Of a stretch of 64,000 nt of DNA, positions 59,697 to 64,000 are shown in pieces. This DNA is from Puniceicoccaceae bacterium Marseille-Q1082 (GTDB taxonomy: Bacteria; Verrucomicrobiota; Verrucomicrobiia; Opitutales; Intestinicryptomonadaceae). The notes under the pieces are model-generated. The model had not been told where the DNA came from. It saw only the letters and a program-made list of their open reading frames with translations, and did no database searches. The stretch spans positions 1,631,671-1,695,670 of the forward strand of contig CAJGBI010000001.1 in assembly GCA_904424815.1 (NCBI GenBank), given 5' to 3'. The first letter of the stretch is position 1. The number at the start of each line of letters is the position of its first letter. A program made the translations under genes and the position numbers.

Positions 59697-61112
59697 ATGA
59701 AGCCGAGCATTCACAACACGCTGTCGAGAAGAAAAGAGGAGCTTGCTCCGTCCGGAGAATTTTTCGGAATGTACTGCTGCGGCCCAACCGTATACGGACC
59801 CGCGCACATCGGAAATTTCAGGACATTCCTCGCCCAAGACGTGCTGCGCCGCGTGCTTGAATGTTCCGGAATTAAGGTAAAACACGTCCGAAACATCACC
59901 GACGTGGACGACAAAACGATACGCGAAAGCCGCAAGCTCGGCGTCAGCCTTTCAGAGTTCACGAAGAAGTGGACGGAGAAATTCCATGCCGACTGCGAAA
60001 AGCTCAATATGCTCCCGCCGTCCGTGGAGCCGCGCGCTACGGAGCACATCGCGGAGCAACTGGAAATGGTCTCGAAGCTCGTGGAAAACGGCCACGCCTA
60101 TGCAGCGGGCGACGGAAGCGTGTATTTCAAAATATCCTCCGACCCCGATTACGGCAAGCTATCGGGGCTCGACCGCCGCAGCCTCGCAACCCAGAGCGTG
60201 AACTCCGCGGGGGAGGCGAACCTCGCAGACGAATACGAGAGGGAGAGCGTCTCCGACTTCGCGCTCTGGAAGGGCCGCAAAAGCGAGGACGGCGACAATT
60301 TCTGGAAATCCCCGTGGGGAGAGGGCCGCCCGGGATGGCACATAGAGTGCTCGGCGATGTCCACCAAATATCTGGGCCCCACTTTCGACCTGCACGGCGG
60401 CGGCGTGGACCTGTGTTTTCCGCACCACGAAAACGAAATCGCCCAGAGCGAATGCTCGACGGGCCTCAAACCGTACGTCAAATACTGGTTCCACAGCGCG
60501 CACCTGATGGTCGAGGGGGCGAAGATGTCGAAAAGCCTCGGCAATCTCTATACCCTGGACGACCTCATTTCAAAAGGGTATTCGGCGCAGCAGATACGGT
60601 ACGCGCTGATTGCAGGGCACTACCGCCAGCAGCTCAATTTCACTTTCAAAGGGCTCGACGACGCAAAGAGCGCGCTTTCCAAGCTCTCAAAAGCATTGGC
60701 TTCCGCGCTAGAAAAAGCGGGTATGACCGAAGTCGGCTTCAAAAAACTCATTATGCCCGGGGCAAAACTCGAAGGAACTATTTTCGAAGGCGCGTGGGGC
60801 GCCCTATGCGACGACGTCAACGTTCCGAAAGCGCTCGGCGAAATATTTGCGGCTCTCCCAAAACTCGGGGATTCCGGAGAAAATCTGGCGGCGTTCGGGG
60901 CGATTCTCTACGCGCTGGGATTAGACCCGCTCGCATGCGGCGCGGCGGAAGCGGAAGAGGCTCCGGAGGAAATCGCGGAACTCGCGCGTCAAAGATGGGA
61001 GGCGAAAAAGGCCAAGAATTTTGCGCTCGCCGACGAGCTGCGCGGAAAAATCTCGGCGCTGGGCTGGACGGTGCTCGACGCAAAAGACGGATTTTCCCTC
61101 AAAAAGGCGTGA
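59697..61112 (+). CDS. cysS: Cysteinyl-tRNA synthetase
   Basis: 471 residues. Class I features GPTVYGPAHIGNFRTFLAQD (HIGH), ITDVDDKTI, ECSAMSTKYLGPTFDLHGGGVDLCFPHHENEIAQSE, and KMSKSLGNLYT (KMSKS), with a C-terminal DALR-type helical domain. Zinc ligands: Cys in the N-terminal YCCGPT and the ECSAM Cys, plus PHHENE. Charges tRNA-Cys. A terminator follows at 61163. Confidence 0.96.
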   Translation: MKPSIHNTLSRRKEELAPSGEFFGMYCCGPTVYGPAHIGNFRTFLAQDVLRRVLECSGIKVKHVRNITDVDDKTIRESRKLGVSLSEFTKKWTEKFHADCEKLNMLPPSVEPRATEHIAEQLEMVSKLVENGHAYAAGDGSVYFKISSDPDYGKLSGLDRRSLATQSVNSAGEANLADEYERESVSDFALWKGRKSEDGDNFWKSPWGEGRPGWHIECSAMSTKYLGPTFDLHGGGVDLCFPHHENEIAQSECSTGLKPYVKYWFHSAHLMVEGAKMSKSLGNLYTLDDLISKGYSAQQIRYALIAGHYRQQLNFTFKGLDDAKSALSKLSKALASALEKAGMTEVGFKKLIMPGAKLEGTIFEGAWGALCDDVNVPKALGEIFAALPKLGDSGENLAAFGAILYALGLDPLACGAAEAEEAPEEIAELARQRWEAKKAKNFALADELRGKISALGWTVLDAKDGFSLKKA

Positions 61113-61162
61113 CGCCGGAAAACCGGTTAATCAATCTGCAACATCGACATCCGCAAGGCTTC

Positions 61163-61196
61163 ATCCGATTCGGCACAAGCCGATTCGGATTTTTTA
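61163..61196 (+). terminator. Intrinsic terminator after cysS
   Basis: ATCCGATTCGGC (61163-61174) and GCCGATTCGGAT (61179-61190) pair with one mismatch, followed by TTTTT. Confidence 0.75.
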
Positions 61197-61587
61197 CATA
61201 CGGGGGAAATCCGATACCGGCAGCGCATGCGCCATCTCCCGCAAAAGGCGGCGACGGCGCATATTCGCATTCCGGAAGCAAATAGAAACGCGCCCGCGCG
61301 CTCTAACCGCCTGTCCCAACACAAAAATCCGCCCGCATTCGGCGGGCTTTCCGCCAACGCGCCGAAAGGGAAAAACATCTCAAAATCCGAAGAACTATGG
61401 GGTTCGCCGAAATTTGGCGAACCCCGTCTGTCAGGCAAAATAAAACGAAAAGTTTTTTACGGAAAGCGGCAACCCATAAAAGCGCCGCCCTTTCAAGGGC
61501 GGACAACTCCGCCAAATTCGCCGCGGGCGAAAGAAGCGCATCTTCCCGACATGATGAGGAAAGCGCGCACCCCGCCGCGCCGCCGGA
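61197..61587. other. Intergenic region with hairpins
   Basis: No gene supported. GCCCGC (61331-61336) / GCGGGC (61342-61347) forms a small stem; GGGGTTCGCC (61399-61408) / GGCGAACCCC (61416-61425) is a perfect 10-bp stem. They may act as terminators for the convergent gene ending at 61588. Confidence 0.5.
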
Positions 61588-62994
61588 TTAATCGTACTCC
61601 GTGACGGGCTTCAAGCCCCTCAATACCCGGCTTCTGCCGCCGTTGTTTGAGGAGGTAAACTGCTTTATGACCCTGTTTTCCGCAGGCGTGAGATTTTCAT
61701 TTTTGCCGCGGAAAACTATCATATTGAGCGTCGGGGGCTTCATCTGCTTGTCACGGTAAACCTCCTTAAAGAGCTTGTCATAGTATTTCAGTATACCGGA
61801 TCTGCCGTAAGACTCAAATTTCACTTCCGGAGCCTTGACGCCAATCGACGGCGGCACTTCTTTCGGGCGGACGTAGAATTTGTTGTCGTACATCGCCTTG
61901 TAGACATTGCCGGTATAGAGCGGCTGACCCTTTTTGGCGCGGCGGTCGTTTTCCGCTTTGATCCATTCGCGGGCCTTTTTAATCCCGTCGCGGCGCGCGA
62001 TCATGTCTTCGCGCTCATACTCTATCTGTTTCTGGTCATTCCAGCCCGCCTGCCGGCGCTGGCGCTCGACATTTTCGGAGTACCTCGCCATATCCCTGAT
62101 GTAGCGCTGGGTCTGGGCGTTGTTCCACGGCTTCTTTATGCGTTCGGGGTCTGTCCACGAAGTCGTGAGAATATATATTGTGTCCGCGCCCTGTTCGAGA
62201 GCAGCCTGGTATATGCGGTATATATTGGAGGCGTACTGCGAATAATGGTTTGAATCCGGAGGCTGCGGAAGGAAGGGATATTTGAGTTTATAGTTGTTGC
62301 CGCCGGGGCCGAGGCGGCTGAGGCTGGCGTTGAGCGGCTCGACAAAATCGCATGCCATCCTCTTGTTCGCAGAGGTCGCAGCCACAAGGGACGGCTGGAA
62401 CATGTTTATGGACGTTCCGTATTCGGTGGAATACGCCATAAGGTTGAAGAGCACCGTCGGGGGCAGATTGTTTATGAGCTTTTTGATATCCTCGCGAATG
62501 GCCTTGTAGGTGTCGAGACCGCCGCGCTCGTCGGTCATGAGATACTTGCCCGTGTCGATGCAGATCAAAACCTTTTCCGTCTTGGACTTGATGCCGCCTA
62601 TGTCCACAGTGGTGGTCACGATGTTGAATTTGGAGGTCATGTCGATGTTGGAAATGGCGCTTATGCCGGCGCCCATGGACATCGTAGGCGGCAGGGTGAT
62701 GTTGACCTGCGGAAGGTTGGTGTTCTGGGGATTGGTGATGCTGATGCGCCGCGTGAGCTTCTGGGTCTTCTTCTGCTGCTGCTGGACTCGCACGCGCGTC
62801 TCCTTCCTGGCCTGGTCGACTTTTTCAATGGTGGGAGGGGCGTCAAACTTCTTTTCTTCGGTAATTATGGACTGCGTTACGATCACGCTGCCCATTGTGA
62901 TAAGCAGAACCACCTGTATGATGGCAACGATGATAAATACCTGGTACAGGAGTCCGCGCTTTTCCTTTTTAGGCCTGAAATGATGGAGTTTCAT
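61588..62994 (-). CDS. Single-pass membrane protein with VWA-like region (unknown function)
   Basis: 468 residues. A basic cytoplasmic N-terminus (MKLHHFRPKKEKRG), one transmembrane helix (LLYQVFIIVAIIQVVLLITMGSVIVTQ), a charged coiled-coil-like stretch (VDQARKETRVRVQQQQKKTQKLTRR), then a large periplasmic domain with a von-Willebrand-A-like start (KVLICIDTGKYLMTDERGGLDTYKAIREDIKKLINNLPPTVLFNLMAY; ADTIYILTTSW). The DxSxS metal motif appears degenerate (DTGKY). I think of a TonB/Tol-type accessory protein in Opitutae, but cannot confirm. It is 51 bases downstream of the gene at 63046 on the same strand. Confidence 0.6.
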   Translation of the reverse strand: MKLHHFRPKKEKRGLLYQVFIIVAIIQVVLLITMGSVIVTQSIITEEKKFDAPPTIEKVDQARKETRVRVQQQQKKTQKLTRRISITNPQNTNLPQVNITLPPTMSMGAGISAISNIDMTSKFNIVTTTVDIGGIKSKTEKVLICIDTGKYLMTDERGGLDTYKAIREDIKKLINNLPPTVLFNLMAYSTEYGTSINMFQPSLVAATSANKRMACDFVEPLNASLSRLGPGGNNYKLKYPFLPQPPDSNHYSQYASNIYRIYQAALEQGADTIYILTTSWTDPERIKKPWNNAQTQRYIRDMARYSENVERQRRQAGWNDQKQIEYEREDMIARRDGIKKAREWIKAENDRRAKKGQPLYTGNVYKAMYDNKFYVRPKEVPPSIGVKAPEVKFESYGRSGILKYYDKLFKEVYRDKQMKPPTLNMIVFRGKNENLTPAENRVIKQFTSSNNGGRSRVLRGLKPVTEYD

Positions 62995-63045
62995 AAAGCT
63001 TTGCTGTGTAAAATGTGCGTGGGAATATTCGAATGCGGACGGCTA

Positions 63046-64000
63046 TTATTCGCCGTCCTCTTCCTCGCCGCCGGAGGTTTCGGAATCTTTCTTTTTGATC
63101 ACGACAACCTCCTTTTTGCCGAGAGCCGTAAAGGGATTGTCGGGGTAGAGTGTCTCGAGCTGGGCGAAAATTTCGTTGGATGCGACAAAGTTCTTTATCT
63201 TCTTGTACGCCATTGCGGTTTTATAGAGGAGCTCCGGCATCCACGGGTCGGTCAGCGAGCCGAATACCACGCCTTCTGAATAGAGTTCAAGCGCGCCCTT
63301 GATATCGGGTTTCTTGCCTTTTTCCTTCAACATTCCGTTCACCATTTGCAGGAGGGAGAACTCGGGCACAGATCTGTCCATCTCGATATTCGCGAGAGTG
63401 CCGCGCGCGGAGAGCTCGTTGCCCATGGCCATGTCGCAAAACACCCCCCAAAGCGCCGCCTGGTTTTTGGCGGGATTGTCTTTGAGCGCGGAAAGCTTGG
63501 AATAGAACAGGACGCAGCGCTTGTAGTCGCCGGCACTCCTCATCTGGTCGAGAACTTCCATTATCTGCGACAGCGTCTCGGCAGAGGCGGAATTGAGCCT
63601 GATGCGCTCGACTATCTTCTCGGCCTCGTCGGTTTGGCGCTGGGCCGCCAGCGACCTCGCGATTCCCAAAGCCGCCCCGCGAATGGAGTCGGAAGCGTTC
63701 TGAATCGGCAGAAGTGCCACGTAAGCGGCGGCCTCTTTCAGCCTTCCCGCGTTGGCGAGGGAAGTCAGAAAAAATTCTATCATCGCATTGCCGTCCGGGA
63801 AAACCTCGTCGGACAATACGGCGAGCGGGGCGAGCGGGTATACAACAGGGCGCATATAGTCGACCGCTGCGTCCCAGTCGGACTCATTGGCGGCCTCGCG
63901 CGCGGCGTTGAGCAGCTTATTGTCGGCCTTTACGCGAAACCTGTACGCCTTCGTGTTCTTGGCGACGGAAAGCTCGCCGCCGGTGGCGTCGGAGAACACG
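63046..64000 (-). CDS. TPR/alpha-solenoid protein (start beyond the window)
   Basis: The frame is open to the right edge; the GTG at 63999 is probably not the true start. About 317 residues of helical repeats visible (ALLPIQNASDSIRGAALGIARSLAAQRQTDEAEKIVERIR; LLYKTAMAYKKIKNFVASNEIFAQLETLYPDNPFTALGKKE), i.e. TPR-like. It ends in an acidic tail EEEDGE. Together with the membrane VWA-like protein downstream it suggests an envelope complex. Confidence 0.65.
   Translation of the reverse strand, partial: VFSDATGGELSVAKNTKAYRFRVKADNKLLNAAREAANESDWDAAVDYMRPVVYPLAPLAVLSDEVFPDGNAMIEFFLTSLANAGRLKEAAAYVALLPIQNASDSIRGAALGIARSLAAQRQTDEAEKIVERIRLNSASAETLSQIMEVLDQMRSAGDYKRCVLFYSKLSALKDNPAKNQAALWGVFCDMAMGNELSARGTLANIEMDRSVPEFSLLQMVNGMLKEKGKKPDIKGALELYSEGVVFGSLTDPWMPELLYKTAMAYKKIKNFVASNEIFAQLETLYPDNPFTALGKKEVVVIKKKDSETSGGEEEDGE

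Overview
The window looks like a chromosomal segment of a Gram-negative member of the Verrucomicrobiota, probably the Opitutales. This is inferred from composition and gene content, not from a marker tree. It is GC-rich. It encodes six proteins ending in a VPEP-hydrophobic-RRRK tail (PEP-CTERM sorting signals), Kdo synthesis genes (kdsD, kdsB), squalene-hopene cyclase, a TonB receptor, and many secreted or lipoprotein sugar-metabolism proteins. No exosortase gene is visible.

Layout. 1-3.8 kb: minus-strand secreted phosphoesterase (cut by the edge) and two PEP-CTERM proteins, the second without a signal peptide. 3.9-12.5 kb: AI-2E-type permease, a UvrA protein, DUF2156-like and GNAT acyltransferases, then an iron unit: a DtxR-type regulator fused to a FeoA domain and feoB, with a matching palindromic operator in front of each. 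12.7-18.3 kb: a large PEP-CTERM protein, a tandem RidA-like protein and a three-gene phage-like cassette (tail fibre, small protein, holin-like). 18.3-21.9 kb: rhaB, tRNA-Arg(TCT), tRNA-Ala(CGC), an ISL3-type insertion and a 204-bp tandem repeat carrying copies of the tRNA-Ala 3' end. 21.9-25.8 kb: a pentapeptide-repeat PEP-CTERM protein and two exported xylose-isomerase-like proteins. 26.3-33.7 kb: squalene-hopene cyclase, a chagasin-type protease inhibitor, a methyltransferase-kdsD-kdsB operon, a DegT aminotransferase and a histone-H1-like protein. 33.7-35.2 kb: repeats only. 35.2-39.2 kb: a sugar operon (TIM-barrel isomerase, DoxX-like protein, Tat-exported Gfo/Idh oxidoreductase, discoidin-like protein). 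39.4-47 kb: a STAS protein, a SIMPL protein, then a cobalamin riboswitch heading an operon of a DUF4465-like PEP-CTERM protein, a BtuB-type TonB receptor and a second PEP-CTERM surface protein. 47-54 kb: gluQ-like, uvrC, mutS, FmdB-like proteins, a TPR lipoprotein and a site-2 protease. 54-57 kb: nuoA, an EIIA/diadenylate-cyclase fusion and a DUF475 membrane protein. 57-64 kb: gene remnants, a MITE-like element abutting hemB, cysS and two cell-envelope proteins running off the edge.

The most interesting material is: (1) the cobalamin-riboswitch operon, which looks like a PEP-CTERM-anchored counterpart of the Bacteroidetes surface B12-capture machinery; (2) the Fe regulator with a four-cysteine insert and two like-spaced operators; (3) the PTS-EIIA/diadenylate-cyclase fusion next to an isolated nuoA; (4) a roughly 131-bp inverted-repeat element that forms or overlaps the 3' ends of two genes; (5) the tRNA-tail tandem repeat broken by an ISL3 element.
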